Assembly (NCBI RefSeq): GCF_000333895.2
Contig: NZ_ANFM02000011.1
Location: forward strand, 47,578 to 111,577
Direction: 5' to 3'
Length of the DNA: 64,000 nucleotides
Origin: Grimontia indica
GTDB lineage: Bacteria; Pseudomonadota; Gammaproteobacteria; Enterobacterales; Vibrionaceae
Shown here: one piece after another, positions 9,353 to 19,384 of the stretch
How positions within the stretch are numbered: the first letter of the stretch is position 1
Layout of the letters: each line of letters begins with the position of its first letter
Made by a program: the position numbers and the translations under genes
Notes under the pieces: model-generated
The model's input: only the letters and a program-made list of their open reading frames with translations
The model's database searches: none
What the model was told of the DNA's origin: nothing

Positions 9353-11742
9353 CGAAAGATTGTTATCACTGTGGAGAGCCGGTTCTTACCGGTGACTCTT
9401 ATAAAGTCGAGATTCAGGGCGCCACCCGAATTATGTGTTGCCCTGGATGTGAAGCGGTCGCCACCACCATTGTGGCAAGCGGCCTCACCTCTTACTACGA
9501 ATACCGCACTGCCCCGGCAGAAAGAGCCAGCCTCGTACCGGAAGAACTTCAATCACTTTCTCTTTATGACAACGAAGACGTCCAACAGGAATTCGTGCGT
9601 CATGAAAGCGGTATAGATGAAGTTGTTTTATCAGTTGATGGCGTATCCTGTGCCGCATGCGCTTGGTTGATTGAAAAACAACTAAATAGCCAAGAAGGTG
9701 TCTCGCGCATTCGCGTCAACACCACAACCAACCGCGCAACGCTTCGTTGGGACCCATCAAAAACCAAACTCAGTACTTTGCTCAATAAGATTCACGCGCT
9801 TGGCTACAAAGCGGCACCTTTCGAAGCTGATAATCAGGAAGCGCAATATCACCACACTATGAAGCAATACCTTTATAAGTTGGGTATTGCTGGTCTCGCG
9901 ACCATGCAGGTCATGATGCTGGCTGTTGCTATGTACTTCGAAGTATTCGGAGACATGGACGAAGCATTTCGTGATTACTTCCGCTGGGTAAGCCTGATAT
10001 TTGCAACGCCGGTCCTACTCTATTCCGCGATGCCTTTTTATATCAATGCTTGGCGAAACCTCAAAGCCCGAACGCTCGGAATGGATGTTCCTGTTTCAAT
10101 CGCGCTTTTGTTTGCCTATTTCGCCAGCTTGTATGCCACAGTCACAGGAAAAGGCGAAGTGTTCTTCGAATCCATCGCCATGTTCACCTTCTTCCTGCTG
10201 GTTGGCCGATTCCTTGAAATGCGCGCCCGAAGAACGGCGGCTGCTGCAAGCGCAAACTTGCTTAAGCTGATCCCGCGTCTGGCGACACTGGCATCGGGTG
10301 AGCAAATCCCTGCTAAGTCGCTGACCATTGGTCATGTCGTGCGTGTATTACCTGGTGAACCCTTCCCTGCAGATGGATTGGTCGTAGATGGCGTAACGAC
10401 AGTTGACGAATCCATGCTGACTGGTGAGTCAATGCCCGAATCACGTCAAAGTGGTGAGCATGTCTATGCGGGTACCATGAACATTGACGGAAACGTGAAT
10501 GTGAAGGTGACGGCTGAGAAAAAAGACTCCCTTATTGCCCATATTGTTGAGCTCCAGGATGCAGCGCAGCTTGCTAAACCGCGAGTGGCTGAAATTGCTG
10601 ATATCGTCGCGCGCTATTTCGTGGCGGCCATTCTTGTCATTTCGGCATGTACTTGGTGGTACTGGCAAGGTCATCGCCCAGAAGACGCTTTCTGGATCAT
10701 GCTGTCGGTCTTGGTTGCAACCTGTCCTTGTGCGTTGTCATTGGCAACACCTACCGCACTGACCTGTTCGACATCCACCTTTGGCAAACTCGGTATTCTT
10801 CTGCGTCGGGGCCATGTATTCGAAACGCTAACTCACATCAACCGTGTAGTCATTGATAAAACCGGCACACTGACTGAAGGCAACGTTTCAATTGCTGATA
10901 CCCAGATTTACGCAAACATAGATGCGAATCAGGCAACTTCCATCGCTGCGTCTTTAGAGTCCTATGCTAACCACCCTATCGCGGAAGCTTTTAGCGGCTT
11001 TGATAAAACTAAGGGGTTAGAGAACGTCGAAAACGTCATCGGTGAAGGTTTAAAAGGTCAAATCGATGGTGACGAATGGCGTATCGGCAAACCTCAGTTT
11101 GCGTTAAACAACACACAAATTTCCAAGCAAAGTACCCACCAGATTTGGCTATCCCGAAACGGTGAGGCGGTAGCGTCATATTTGCTTGTTGACCCAATCC
11201 GTGAATCAAGCAAAACGCTGATTGAAAAGTTCCACGAAGCTGGTATCAAAGTCACCATGCTAACCGGCGACAACTCTGCCACAGCTCAAGCTGTTGCTGA
11301 TAAGTTGGGTATTGATGAACTGGTCGCGGGTGTCTCGCCGCAAGGTAAACTGGAGTATTTAAATTCTCTGCCGCATGACCAAATAACCATGATGATTGGT
11401 GATGGTGTGAACGATGCGCCCGTGCTGGCTGGTGCGCACCTTTCGGTTGCCATGGGCGGAGGCACTGACGTGGCAAAAGCCTCTGCGGATATGGTATTGC
11501 TCGGTGATGACCTCACCAAGCTACTCGATGCGCGCAAATTGGCGGCTTTTACCCAAAAAATCATTCGTCAGAATCTGGCTTGGGCATTAGGATACAATCT
11601 TGTGATTTTGCCACTGGCGGTGATGGGATTTGTCGCACCTTATGTGGCGGTAGCTGGTATGTCAGGCAGCTCAGTGATCGTCGTTACGAACTCGCTTCGT
11701 TTATTTAAGAAAGACCTCATTGAAAAGCTGAAGGGAGAGTAA
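9349..11742 (+). CDS. ccoI: Copper-exporting P1B-type ATPase for cbb3 assembly
   Basis: 797 residues. An N-terminal cysteine-rich segment (CYHCGE...MCCPGCE) is followed by a heavy-metal-associated domain with C101-A-A-C104 and about eight membrane helices. The copper-transport motif CPC (VATCPCALSLATP), the actuator TGES, the phosphorylation motif DKTGTLTEG and the hinge GDGVNDAPVLAGA are all present. It belongs to the CopA2/FixI branch, which delivers copper to the periplasm for the CuB site and not for resistance. Coupled to ccoH and followed at once by ccoS. Confidence 0.96.
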   Translation: MTKDCYHCGEPVLTGDSYKVEIQGATRIMCCPGCEAVATTIVASGLTSYYEYRTAPAERASLVPEELQSLSLYDNEDVQQEFVRHESGIDEVVLSVDGVSCAACAWLIEKQLNSQEGVSRIRVNTTTNRATLRWDPSKTKLSTLLNKIHALGYKAAPFEADNQEAQYHHTMKQYLYKLGIAGLATMQVMMLAVAMYFEVFGDMDEAFRDYFRWVSLIFATPVLLYSAMPFYINAWRNLKARTLGMDVPVSIALLFAYFASLYATVTGKGEVFFESIAMFTFFLLVGRFLEMRARRTAAAASANLLKLIPRLATLASGEQIPAKSLTIGHVVRVLPGEPFPADGLVVDGVTTVDESMLTGESMPESRQSGEHVYAGTMNIDGNVNVKVTAEKKDSLIAHIVELQDAAQLAKPRVAEIADIVARYFVAAILVISACTWWYWQGHRPEDAFWIMLSVLVATCPCALSLATPTALTCSTSTFGKLGILLRRGHVFETLTHINRVVIDKTGTLTEGNVSIADTQIYANIDANQATSIAASLESYANHPIAEAFSGFDKTKGLENVENVIGEGLKGQIDGDEWRIGKPQFALNNTQISKQSTHQIWLSRNGEAVASYLLVDPIRESSKTLIEKFHEAGIKVTMLTGDNSATAQAVADKLGIDELVAGVSPQGKLEYLNSLPHDQITMMIGDGVNDAPVLAGAHLSVAMGGGTDVAKASADMVLLGDDLTKLLDARKLAAFTQKIIRQNLAWALGYNLVILPLAVMGFVAPYVAVAGMSGSSVIVVTNSLRLFKKDLIEKLKGE

Positions 11743-11746
11743 CGGT

Positions 11747-11938
11747 TTGGAAAGTCTGTATATCCTCATCCCCATCGCAATTGCTTTGGTTTGTGTCGCC
11801 GTGGGGATTTTTATCTGGGCGGTAAAATCCGAGCAATTTGAAGATCTTGAAAGACAAGGCATGAACATCCTTCTTGATGAGGATGAGTCGACATCCTCAT
11901 CAAAGAAACAGAGCGACACCTCGTCGGAACAAAAATAA
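11747..11938 (+). CDS. ccoS: cbb3 oxidase assembly protein CcoS
   Basis: 63 residues: MESLYILIPIAIALVCVAVG and FIWAVKSEQFEDLERQG are the conserved helix and cytoplasmic stretch of CcoS, with a variable acidic and serine-rich tail. The start codon is TTG, set 8 bases after GGGAGAG; no ATG fits. CcoS is needed to insert cofactors into CcoN. Its TAA shares one base with the next ATG. Confidence 0.9.
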   Translation: MESLYILIPIAIALVCVAVGIFIWAVKSEQFEDLERQGMNILLDEDESTSSSKKQSDTSSEQK

Positions 11939-12612
11939 TGCCCATCAGTGATCTCATTGCTGCTTTTACAGTTGGCCTGCTGGGTGCAGGCCATTGTTTA
12001 GGAATGTGTGGCGGTGTCGCCGCCGCTGTTTCTATGGGGACTCCCCAAAATAAACATAAGCTCCCTTTCCTTCTCTTTTACAACGGCGGCCGCCTGCTTT
12101 CTTATGGCTTGATTGGTGCTATTGCAGGTGGATTAGTAGCAGGTGTTGTCGGTGTAACGCAAATCACCCAACAGCTACTTTGGCTAAGGTTGGCTGCTGC
12201 TATCATGATGATTTTGCTTGCTTTGTACATTGGTCGGTTCTGGAATGGCCTTGCCTATGTGGAGAAAGTGGGCCAAGTGCTTTGGAAACGTCTTTCCCCC
12301 CTTTCCACTAAGTTACTTCCGTTGCGCTCCCCCTTGGCGGCTTTACCATTTGGTATGTTGTGGGGCTGGTTGCCTTGCGGGTTGGTATATTCGGCGTTGA
12401 GCTGGGCAGCTGTGGCCGGAAATGCACTAGATGGATTGTTGATAATGCTCGCATTTGGTTTAGGAACTCTCCCTGCAATGATTTTGGTTGGCTCTGCTGC
12501 AGAAGCAACCAAGAACCTCCTTAACAATCTGATATTCCGAAGGATCTCATCATTGATACTGCTAATGTACGGAATTGTTACCGCTTACTCTGTATACAAT
12601 CAGTTGTACTAA
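11938..12612 (+). CDS. TauE/SafE-like (UreH/DsbD-type) membrane protein
   Basis: 224 residues and about six membrane helices. The N-terminal signature GLLGAGHCLGMCGGVAAAVS has the conserved GHCxGMCGG of the COG2836 family, and the middle has PFGMLWGWLPCGLVYSAL with the paired LPCG motif. These cysteine motifs suggest metal or thiol handling in the membrane. Genes of this family regularly follow ccoS, and this one is coupled to it (stop and start share a base), so a role in cbb3 assembly or copper supply is likely but unproven. Confidence 0.85.
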   Translation: MPISDLIAAFTVGLLGAGHCLGMCGGVAAAVSMGTPQNKHKLPFLLFYNGGRLLSYGLIGAIAGGLVAGVVGVTQITQQLLWLRLAAAIMMILLALYIGRFWNGLAYVEKVGQVLWKRLSPLSTKLLPLRSPLAALPFGMLWGWLPCGLVYSALSWAAVAGNALDGLLIMLAFGLGTLPAMILVGSAAEATKNLLNNLIFRRISSLILLMYGIVTAYSVYNQLY

Positions 12613-12644
12613 GTCTCGCTTTCTCTTCCGGAAATGGTAAAATA

Positions 12645-12658
12645 TTGACTCAAATCAA
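12645..12658 (+). promoter_or_regulatory. FNR binding site at the fnr promoter
   Basis: TTGAC-TCAA-ATCAA matches the FNR consensus TTGAT-N4-ATCAA at 9 of 10 bases. It lies 17 bp before the fnr start codon, where bound FNR would block transcription. It therefore fits negative autoregulation, as known for E. coli fnr. Confidence 0.75.
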
Positions 12659-12675
12659 TTTGGCTAAGCAGGCTC

Positions 12676-13419
12676 ATGATTCAAGACAAAATTCCTACTA
12701 AACGTGTTCAATCTGGCGGTTGTGCAATCCATTGTCAGGACTGCAGCATCAGTCAGCTTTGTATTCCTTTTACGTTAAGCGAGAGTGAGCTGAATCAGCT
12801 TGACCAAATTATCGAGCGTAAAAAGCCGATTCAAAAAGGTCAGCCATTATTCCAAGCGGGCGATCAACTTCGTTCGTTGTATGCCATTCGTTCCGGCACC
12901 ATCAAAAGCTACACCATCACCGAGCAAGGTGATGAGCAAATCACAGCATTCCACTTAGCTGGAGATCTCGTTGGCTTTGACGCGATAAACCATATGTCCC
13001 ACCCTAGCTTTGCGCAGGCGTTGGAAACTTCTATGGTATGTGAAATCCCGTTTGAGATTCTTGATGACCTATCAGGCAAAATGCCTAAGCTTCGTCAGCA
13101 GATCATGCGTTTGATGAGTAACGAAATCAAAGGTGATCAGGAAATGATCCTGCTTCTTTCTAAGAAGAATGCAGAAGAACGTCTAGCCGCATTCCTACAC
13201 AGCCTGTCTACTCGTTTCTCTCAGCGTGGCTTTTCAGCAAAAGAGTTCCGTTTGACGATGACACGTGGTGATATCGGTAATTACCTTGGCTTAACTGTTG
13301 AAACCATCAGCCGTCTGCTTGGCCGTTTCCAAAAGAGCGGCATGCTAAGTGTTAAAGGCAAATACATTACGATTCTTGACCACGATGAATTAAGCCGTTT
13401 GGCGGGTGTTTCCAAGTAA
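12676..13419 (+). CDS. fnr: Oxygen-responsive regulator FNR
   Basis: 247 residues, almost the same as E. coli FNR throughout. The four [4Fe-4S] cysteines are at the exact E. coli positions: C20, C23, C29 and C122, within [14 protein letters not shown] and TSMVCEIPF. The cyclic-nucleotide-type sensor domain, the dimer helix and the recognition helix ([13 protein letters not shown]) follow. When oxygen is low the cluster is intact and FNR binds TTGAT-N4-ATCAA. It sits between the cbb3 genes and uspE, with its own terminator and an autoregulatory site ahead of it. Also called EtrA in Shewanella. Confidence 0.98.
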   Translation: MIQDKIPTKRVQSGGCAIHCQDCSISQLCIPFTLSESELNQLDQIIERKKPIQKGQPLFQAGDQLRSLYAIRSGTIKSYTITEQGDEQITAFHLAGDLVGFDAINHMSHPSFAQALETSMVCEIPFEILDDLSGKMPKLRQQIMRLMSNEIKGDQEMILLLSKKNAEERLAAFLHSLSTRFSQRGFSAKEFRLTMTRGDIGNYLGLTVETISRLLGRFQKSGMLSVKGKYITILDHDELSRLAGVSK

Positions 13420-13447
13420 ATCCCCCTGCTTTACAAATGACTTATGG

Positions 13448-13479
13448 AATGGCGCTACACGCGCCATTTCTCTTTTTTT
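13448..13479 (+). terminator. Terminator of fnr
   Basis: 8-bp perfect stem AATGGCGC / GCGCCATT with loop TACAC, followed by TCTCTTTTTTT. Confidence 0.88.
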
Positions 13480-13562
13480 ACGTTTATCTATCTGAATTTA
13501 TCGCAAACTCCTGCCACAATGGGTTAAATTAAAGTATCGGCATCACCCAGCTGGAGGTTGTT

Positions 13563-14513
13563 ATGAACAGATATACCAACTTGCTCGTCGCTATCGATCC
13601 CGACCACGAAGAACAACCTGCGCTCTCCCGTGCGATGGATATCGCGAGAAAATCTTCTGCGCCTGTCAAAATAACCCTATTCCTTGCCATCTATGACTTT
13701 TCTTATGAAATGACCTCTATGCTTTCCGCAGAAGAGCGTCAGGCAATGCGTGCAGGCGTGCTCAAACAGCGAGAAGAATGGATAGATTCAGTCGTTGAAA
13801 ACAATGCGTGTGAAGGGATAGACGTTGTAAAACACCTTGTCTGGCACAATCGTCCTTACGAAAGCATGATCGCAAAAGTGTTTGATGGAGAGCATGACTT
13901 GCTTATCAAAGCGACACATCAGCACGATAAGCTCGGTTCTTTGATTTTCACGCCAACTGACTGGCACCTGCTTCGCAAATGCCCATGCCCCGTTCTTCTC
14001 GTAAAAGAACATAGCTGGCCTGAGCATGGAAAGATCCTCACCGCGGTGAATGTTTCTTCTGAAAATGAAACTCATGAGCCGCTCAATGACAAACTGATCG
14101 ATGAAGCAAAAGCGATGAGTAAACTTCTTAACGCAGAAGTGAACCTCGTTAACGCCTACCCTGCAACACCGGTGAACGTCACGATAGAGCTTCCTGAGTT
14201 CGATCCTGCTTCATACACTGACGCCGTGAGAGGACACCATTTGCTTCAGATGAAAGCATTGCGGCAAAAACATAGCATTGATGAAGAGCAGACTTTCTGC
14301 CTGGAAGGTTTGCCCGAGGATGTTATCCCCGCCGTTTCCAAAGAGCTTGATGCTGAGTTAGTGATACTGGGAACAACAGGGCGTGTGGGATTGTCGGCCA
14401 TCTTTATCGGCAATACCGCTGAACATACTATTGACCAACTCAACTGTGACGTTTTAGCGATTAAACCTGACGGTTATGTCAGCCCGCTCGCACCTAATGT
14501 TGGCTTAGGCTGA
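13563..14513 (+). CDS. uspE: Universal stress protein E
   Basis: 316 residues made of two tandem Usp domains (about 1-150 and 155-305), the UspE arrangement. The second domain keeps the nucleotide-binding motif GTTGRVGLSAIFIGNTAEH (G-2x-G-9x-G-S/T type). The first is more divergent. UspE is cytoplasmic and linked to stress survival and aggregation. Its place directly after fnr is the same as in E. coli. A GGAGG lies 7 bases before the start. Confidence 0.95.
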   Translation: MNRYTNLLVAIDPDHEEQPALSRAMDIARKSSAPVKITLFLAIYDFSYEMTSMLSAEERQAMRAGVLKQREEWIDSVVENNACEGIDVVKHLVWHNRPYESMIAKVFDGEHDLLIKATHQHDKLGSLIFTPTDWHLLRKCPCPVLLVKEHSWPEHGKILTAVNVSSENETHEPLNDKLIDEAKAMSKLLNAEVNLVNAYPATPVNVTIELPEFDPASYTDAVRGHHLLQMKALRQKHSIDEEQTFCLEGLPEDVIPAVSKELDAELVILGTTGRVGLSAIFIGNTAEHTIDQLNCDVLAIKPDGYVSPLAPNVGLG

Positions 14514-14526
14514 GAAACATATTTTG

Positions 14527-14549
14527 AAAAGCGCCGAAAGGCGCTTTTT
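14527..14549 (+). terminator. Terminator of uspE
   Basis: 9-bp perfect stem AAAAGCGCC / GGCGCTTTT with a GAAA tetraloop, ending in a run of T. Confidence 0.9.
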
Positions 14550-14712
14550 CTTTGTCTATGACTTTAAGTCTATTTCCCTTCGGCACTGGCATCCTGCCAC
14601 GAAATCCGTATCATACGCGCCTAACCTTCGCATCGGGGAGCGATGTGCCATTACCATATGCCATTGGCTGGCTTGATCGCGTAGAGAAATTTTAGAGGCA
14701 CTTAGTATTAAC

Positions 14713-15639
14713 ATGTCGAATCAAGAAATCACCAAAGCACAAAAGTACAACCAGAATAAGTTGCAAAAGCGCATTCGCCGTAACGTCGGCCAAGCCATTG
14801 CTGACTTCAACATGATTGAAGACGGCGACCGTATCATGGTTTGTCTGAGTGGCGGTAAAGACAGCTACACCATGCTGGAGATTCTGCAGAGTCTACAGAA
14901 AAGCGCACCGATTTCTTTTGAACTCATTGCAGTAAACCTGGATCAGAAGCAACCGGGTTTTCCTGAGCACGTGCTGCCTGAATATCTTGATGGTCTTGGT
15001 GTTGAGTACAAGATTGTAGAAGAAGACACCTACTCGATTGTTAAAGACAAAGTGCCAGAAGGTAAAACCACCTGTTCACTATGCTCTCGCCTGCGTCGCG
15101 GTATTCTTTACCGCACAGCTAAAGAGTTAGGTGCAACTAAAATTGCACTGGGTCACCACCGTGATGACATTCTGGAAACCTTGTTCCTGAATATGTTCTA
15201 CGGTGGCAAGATGAAAGGCATGCCACCTAAGCTGGTTTCCGACAACGGTGAACACGTTGTGATTCGTCCTCTGGCGTACTGCCGTGAGAAAGATATCGAG
15301 CGTTATGCAGAAGCCGCTGAGTTCCCAATTATTCCTTGTAACCTGTGTGGTTCGCAGCCAAACCTGCAACGTCAGGTGATCAAAGAAATGCTGCGCGATT
15401 GGGACCGTCGTTTCCCAGGTCGCATCGAAACCATGTTCCGAGCAATGCAAAATGTGGTGCCATCGCACCTGGCTGACTTCGAACTGTTCGACTTCAAGAG
15501 CATCGATAAAGATTCTGGTGTCATTAATGGTGGTGATACTGCGTTCGATAAAGAACAATTCAGCGATACACAACCATCAGAAGACGATGTAGTTGAATTT
15601 GATCCATCGCTGAAACTGGACGTGGTTCAAGTGAACTAA
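14713..15639 (+). CDS. ttcA: tRNA 2-thiocytidine(32) synthetase TtcA
   Basis: 308 residues. The ATP pyrophosphatase loop SGGKDS (46-51) is present. Both CxxC pairs that hold the iron-sulphur cluster are present too, in [11 protein letters not shown] and [10 protein letters not shown]. TtcA places sulphur on cytidine 32 of some tRNAs. The N-terminal helix region [17 protein letters not shown] is well conserved. The C-terminal 40 residues are acidic and variable, as usual. Its position after uspE is a conserved arrangement. Confidence 0.97.
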   Translation: MSNQEITKAQKYNQNKLQKRIRRNVGQAIADFNMIEDGDRIMVCLSGGKDSYTMLEILQSLQKSAPISFELIAVNLDQKQPGFPEHVLPEYLDGLGVEYKIVEEDTYSIVKDKVPEGKTTCSLCSRLRRGILYRTAKELGATKIALGHHRDDILETLFLNMFYGGKMKGMPPKLVSDNGEHVVIRPLAYCREKDIERYAEAAEFPIIPCNLCGSQPNLQRQVIKEMLRDWDRRFPGRIETMFRAMQNVVPSHLADFELFDFKSIDKDSGVINGGDTAFDKEQFSDTQPSEDDVVEFDPSLKLDVVQVN

Positions 15640-15655
15640 GCAGACCAACAGAGAC

Positions 15656-15689
15656 AAAAAAGCCCGCAGCAGCGGGCTTTTTCTTTTTT
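15656..15689 (+). terminator. Terminator of ttcA
   Basis: Stem AAAAAAGCCCGC / GCGGGCTTTTT with loop AGCA, then a second T run. The A-rich left arm makes it likely to work for the convergent gene on the right as well. Confidence 0.92.
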
Positions 15690-15701
15690 AAAGGCCAGAG
15701 G

Positions 15702-16346
15702 CTAACTTTGCGGAATCCAAGGCGTCACTTTCAGCGGCTCTTGCGGGAAGAAGACACGCTCCCCACTCTTTAACTCCGAAGCGCGTATAACAGCGACCTT
15801 GCCATTTACATCGATTGTGCGCCCTTCTGAGGTTTTCAGCTCAGGTTGTGCATCAGCAAAATGTACAGTCACACCTTCCACTTCCGGCATAAACCAAGAA
15901 GCAAACATACCGCCTAAATCCTGCATCATGGTCGTCATCTGAGGAACCAGGTTATTCACCTCTTCTTCCGTCACTTCAGAACCAAAACTGCTCTTTGCCA
16001 ACACCTGGAATGAAATATCACAAGCTTGGGTGCCAGCAGTTTCAATAAACACATCGGGATTCACTTTACGCAGGTGGTTATCAATGGGAAGTGGTAGCTC
16101 TTGTGATGCTGGGATCTCAAACTCTTCGTAATGTGCTTTTTTGGTCATCCAGGCTTTGGTGATTTGACAAGTCGCCCCTGAAGAAGGAGAAACCATAAAA
16201 TACCCAATTTTTACGTCTGGATGGTTTTCACCATAGTTATGCTTAAGCTGGGTGTATAGCTTGCTATAACTGAACTTTACCTGCGCCGCAGCAGCAGGTG
16301 CTGAAATTACAGCTGCCAACAAGACAGCCGTAAGTCCTTTAATCAT
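15702..16346 (-). CDS. Exported DUF2987-type protein
   Basis: 214 residues with a clear signal peptide (MIKGLTAVLLAAVISAPAAAA, cleavage near residue 21-22) and a periplasmic domain with paired cysteines (GATCQIT and TQACDIS). It resembles the DUF2987 proteins found next to Bax-like glucosaminidases in Vibrio, though I am judging from memory. The start is set by the ATGA overlap with the gene before it and by the signal peptide; a start four codons earlier would add MEPR. Third gene of an envelope operon. Function unknown. Confidence 0.75.
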   Translation of the reverse strand: MIKGLTAVLLAAVISAPAAAAQVKFSYSKLYTQLKHNYGENHPDVKIGYFMVSPSSGATCQITKAWMTKKAHYEEFEIPASQELPLPIDNHLRKVNPDVFIETAGTQACDISFQVLAKSSFGSEVTEEEVNNLVPQMTTMMQDLGGMFASWFMPEVEGVTVHFADAQPELKTSEGRTIDVNGKVAVIRASELKSGERVFFPQEPLKVTPWIPQS

Positions 16347-17116
16347 CCTTGGCTCCAATACTTCTCGTTGTATCGAATCATGCTTTGCACTTCTTCGACA
16401 TAAGCTTGGCCGCGTTCAGAATAACTTTTCAATCCATTAGCCAAAGCAACGCCGGAAATCGGCTCACCTGATTTTCTCAAGTCAGCTCGGATATCCCGCA
16501 ACTGGGCATACGCTTTATTGCGGTTGACGTTAAGGAAATACGCGCGGATTGATTGGTAAGTGTCTTTGAACACGGCAACTTCGTGGGTTTTACCCTGCGA
16601 ACGTGCGCTTGGCACCATGCCGCAGCCCGAAGTGTAACACCACTGCCCAAAGTAGTTATTTCCTTCGCGGGCAAAGCGTGATGTGCCCCACCCAGATTCT
16701 TTCGCTGCCTGAGTCAGAACAAGGTCAGCCGGGATCACATCGACACGTTTTAATGCTTCCTGATACCACGCCTTGTCGGCACCGGCTTCAGGTAAAGGCA
16801 GATTAAAGAGCTCTGCCACACGTGCAACAAACGCTTTGTCTTCTTGATTTGGAGCTTTACCTTTATCTAGTTCAATCAGACGCGCTCGTGCATCTTTGAT
16901 CAGTCCGTTGACGTAATTGATGCCGGGTTTCATGAAAGCCACGAACGCTTTTTTCTTCTCATCGACTATCTGGTAAGAGCCAAAATCAGGCTTCACGACC
17001 ATCGAAGGTGGTGGTGAAGCCGGCTGTAGATTGTCTACTGTGATGGGAGATTGTGGGGCGTCGCTACACGCAGAAATAAACAGAGCCGAAGCCAATACAG
17101 CATGGGAAAGCTTCAT
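16343..17116 (-). CDS. Bax-like glucosaminidase lipoprotein
   Basis: 257 residues. A lipoprotein signal (lipobox FISAC near residue 16) is followed by a spacer and a glucosaminidase (Bax/FlgJ-type) domain at about 100-250. Family marks are seen: LTQAAKESGWGTSRFAREGNNYFGQWC with the catalytic glutamate in AAKESGWG, then YSERGQAYVEEV. It should cut peptidoglycan glycan strands at the outer membrane face. Two cysteines (WCYTSGC) probably form a disulphide. It directly follows its upstream neighbour (TAA then ATG) and overlaps the next gene. Confidence 0.88.
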   Translation of the reverse strand: MKLSHAVLASALFISACSDAPQSPITVDNLQPASPPPSMVVKPDFGSYQIVDEKKKAFVAFMKPGINYVNGLIKDARARLIELDKGKAPNQEDKAFVARVAELFNLPLPEAGADKAWYQEALKRVDVIPADLVLTQAAKESGWGTSRFAREGNNYFGQWCYTSGCGMVPSARSQGKTHEVAVFKDTYQSIRAYFLNVNRNKAYAQLRDIRADLRKSGEPISGVALANGLKSYSERGQAYVEEVQSMIRYNEKYWSQG

Positions 17117-17926
17117 TTACGCGTTGAAAACCTCTTTATTACCGCCATCAGAAGAAGAATCGTCATCTCCCTCCTGTGACACGGTCACTTCAATACCAAC
17201 ACCGAACATTTCACGGTAAAGCACGCCCTTCACATTGAACATGAAAGGTAGCGCCCAGACCAAGGCCAAGCCTGCCGTCGCATATGAAAAGACAAACAAG
17301 ATAGCAATGACGATGTAAACCAAGGTCAATGGTATCAGTTTTTTTATAATCGCCCTAAATGAAACGATCATCGCCTCCACCGGGCGCAGCCGTTTTTCAC
17401 AGATAAGCAGAATGGTCATGGAAAAGGTAATGCCGAGGAAAATGCCCAGCAACGGAATGAGTTGGCTGCTGAAGCTTTGTAATGCGTTGATAAAGCTCAT
17501 TGCCAACGTCACTGCCAAACCATAAGCCAACCCTTTTATGATATGCCTAGGTTTGGTTCTAAAGCCTATCGCGTGGCTTAAACCCATCAGGCTCGCACCG
17601 GCATAAAGTGGTGCGGATAGCACGGTGGCCGCGAAAACAGCAATTCTGGCCGACGCCATAAGATCAGGCGTCATTTGCTGTTTGCCTATAAAGGCTTCCA
17701 TCACCGAGTAAGGCGTGCCATTCATGATGGTCAATGCCACAAGAAAAATCAGAATGTGCGCAATGGTCAAAATCACTGTCGCTGGCAGAAATTGCCAAAA
17801 ATGCTTTTGCGTTAGCTTAACGGCTTCTTGAACTACGCTGGAAGCACTCAAGTTGTAATCACCACTCAGCGCATTTTCTAAGGTACCGCCAACGTGCAGT
17901 GCATTGCTCAACTGTTGTTTATTCAT
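17117..17926 (-). CDS. Uncharacterised polytopic membrane protein
   Basis: 269 residues with about five to six membrane helices (roughly 45-70, 92-115, 128-148, 155-175, 195-225) and an acidic, serine-rich C-terminal tail (EGDDDSSSDGG). No catalytic motif seen. It is the first gene of a three-gene operon with the glucosaminidase and the DUF2987-type protein, so an envelope role is plausible. Confidence 0.7.
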   Translation of the reverse strand: MNKQQLSNALHVGGTLENALSGDYNLSASSVVQEAVKLTQKHFWQFLPATVILTIAHILIFLVALTIMNGTPYSVMEAFIGKQQMTPDLMASARIAVFAATVLSAPLYAGASLMGLSHAIGFRTKPRHIIKGLAYGLAVTLAMSFINALQSFSSQLIPLLGIFLGITFSMTILLICEKRLRPVEAMIVSFRAIIKKLIPLTLVYIVIAILFVFSYATAGLALVWALPFMFNVKGVLYREMFGVGIEVTVSQEGDDDSSSDGGNKEVFNA

Positions 17927-18268
17927 AACAAAGTAACTTTTGTCTTTAGCCTAAGAAATTTCCCCACTCTTAAAGTTATAGGTGATATTTTTTGGATGCG
18001 TCTCAAGGTGTCGCATTTTTGGACGTCACATTAAGGGTCTATACTTGCGAGCGCCCGCGTCCTCAAATGGATGATGCAGGTCACAAGAATCGGTTTTGTT
18101 CGCGGTTTCTACATTTTCTTATGCCGCGTCAATTCAGGGCGAAAAATTCCCGATAAAACACAAAAAAACGCTTTAACTTCATGATTCGCACGTCTATCAT
18201 GCGCGGTCTAATTTTTAGGGGAATTTTTACTTAGCTAATCGCCCGTGGTGTAAGGAGTGAGAGTAGAA
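17927..18268. other. 342-bp divergent intergenic region before potA
   Basis: Noncoding stretch between the leftward envelope operon and potABC. A possible potA promoter lies at its right end. I see no other clear repeat, hairpin or reading frame. Confidence 0.6.
18172..18200 (+). promoter_or_regulatory. Possible sigma70 promoter of potABC
   Basis: TTTAAC, a 17-base spacer, and TATCAT (5 of 6 to the -10 consensus). The -35 match is weak (3 of 6). It lies about 70 bp before the potA start. Confidence 0.35.
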
Positions 18269-19384
18269 TTGAACGCAACACAACCAATTAAAAAACCCGT
18301 TGTCCAGTTAAAAGGACTGTGTAAGAGCTTCGATGGTAAAGAGATCATCTCTAACTTCGATCTTGAAATTAACAACGGTGAGTTTTTAACAATTCTAGGT
18401 CCGTCAGGTTGTGGCAAGACCACAGTACTTCGTTTGATTGCTGGTCTTGAAGATGCAGACGATGGCCAAATTATCATTGATGAGCAGGACGTTACTGCTA
18501 TCCCCGCAGAACATCGTCATGTTAATACCGTTTTCCAAAGCTATGCATTGTTCCCGCACATGACAGTGTTCGATAACGTTGCTTTCGGCCTGCGCATGCA
18601 GAAAGTCGCTGAAAGTGAAATCGAACCACGTGTGACGGAAGCCCTTCGCATGGTTCAACTGGAACAATTTGCACCACGCAAACCTCATCAACTTTCGGGC
18701 GGTCAACAGCAACGCGTCGCGATTGCTCGCGCTGTCGTGAATAAACCAAAAGTACTGCTGCTTGATGAGTCCCTCTCTGCGCTGGACTACAAACTGCGTA
18801 AGCAAATGCAGATAGAGCTGAAACAACTCCAGCGTAAGCTTGGCATTACTTTCATCTTCGTTACTCACGATCAAGAAGAAGCGTTGTCGATGTCCGATCG
18901 CATCATCGTAATGAAATCCGGTGAAGTGGTTCAAGACGGCACACCTCGTGAAATTTACGAAGAACCAGCAAACCTATTCGTTGCTCGCTTCATCGGTGAA
19001 ATCAACGTGTTTGACGCTGATGTTATTGCCCGTATTGATGAAGAGCGCATTACTGCCACCATCGAAGGCCGTGAATGTCAGGTTTACTGTAAGTTGGACG
19101 TTAAAGCGGGTGACCGCGTGAAGGTCCTGCTTCGCCCTGAAGATCTGCGTATCGAAGAAATCGAAGCGGCAGATTCTGGTAATGGCATTATCGGTTACGT
19201 TCGCGAGCGCAACTACAAGGGCATGACGCTGGATTCAGTGCTAGAGCTAGAATCTGGCATGTCAGTCATGGTCAGCGAATTCTTCAACGAAGATGATCCA
19301 GATGTAGACCACTCTTTGGATCAGAAAGTCGCGATTACCTGGGTTGAAAGCTGGGAAGTGGTACTGCCTGATGAAGAAGCTTAA
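18269..19384 (+). CDS. potA: Spermidine/putrescine ABC transporter ATPase
   Basis: 371 residues. Walker [10 protein letters not shown], the Q-loop, the ABC signature LSGGQQQR, Walker [12 protein letters not shown] and the H-loop (VTHDQEEAL) are all present, followed by the TOBE regulatory domain of PotA. The sequence [20 protein letters not shown] is close to E. coli PotA. I chose the TTG at 18269 because AAGGAG lies 11 bases before it; an in-frame GTG 12 bases earlier overlaps that site. The end overlaps potB by 14 bases. Confidence 0.95.
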   Translation: MNATQPIKKPVVQLKGLCKSFDGKEIISNFDLEINNGEFLTILGPSGCGKTTVLRLIAGLEDADDGQIIIDEQDVTAIPAEHRHVNTVFQSYALFPHMTVFDNVAFGLRMQKVAESEIEPRVTEALRMVQLEQFAPRKPHQLSGGQQQRVAIARAVVNKPKVLLLDESLSALDYKLRKQMQIELKQLQRKLGITFIFVTHDQEEALSMSDRIIVMKSGEVVQDGTPREIYEEPANLFVARFIGEINVFDADVIARIDEERITATIEGRECQVYCKLDVKAGDRVKVLLRPEDLRIEEIEAADSGNGIIGYVRERNYKGMTLDSVLELESGMSVMVSEFFNEDDPDVDHSLDQKVAITWVESWEVVLPDEEA

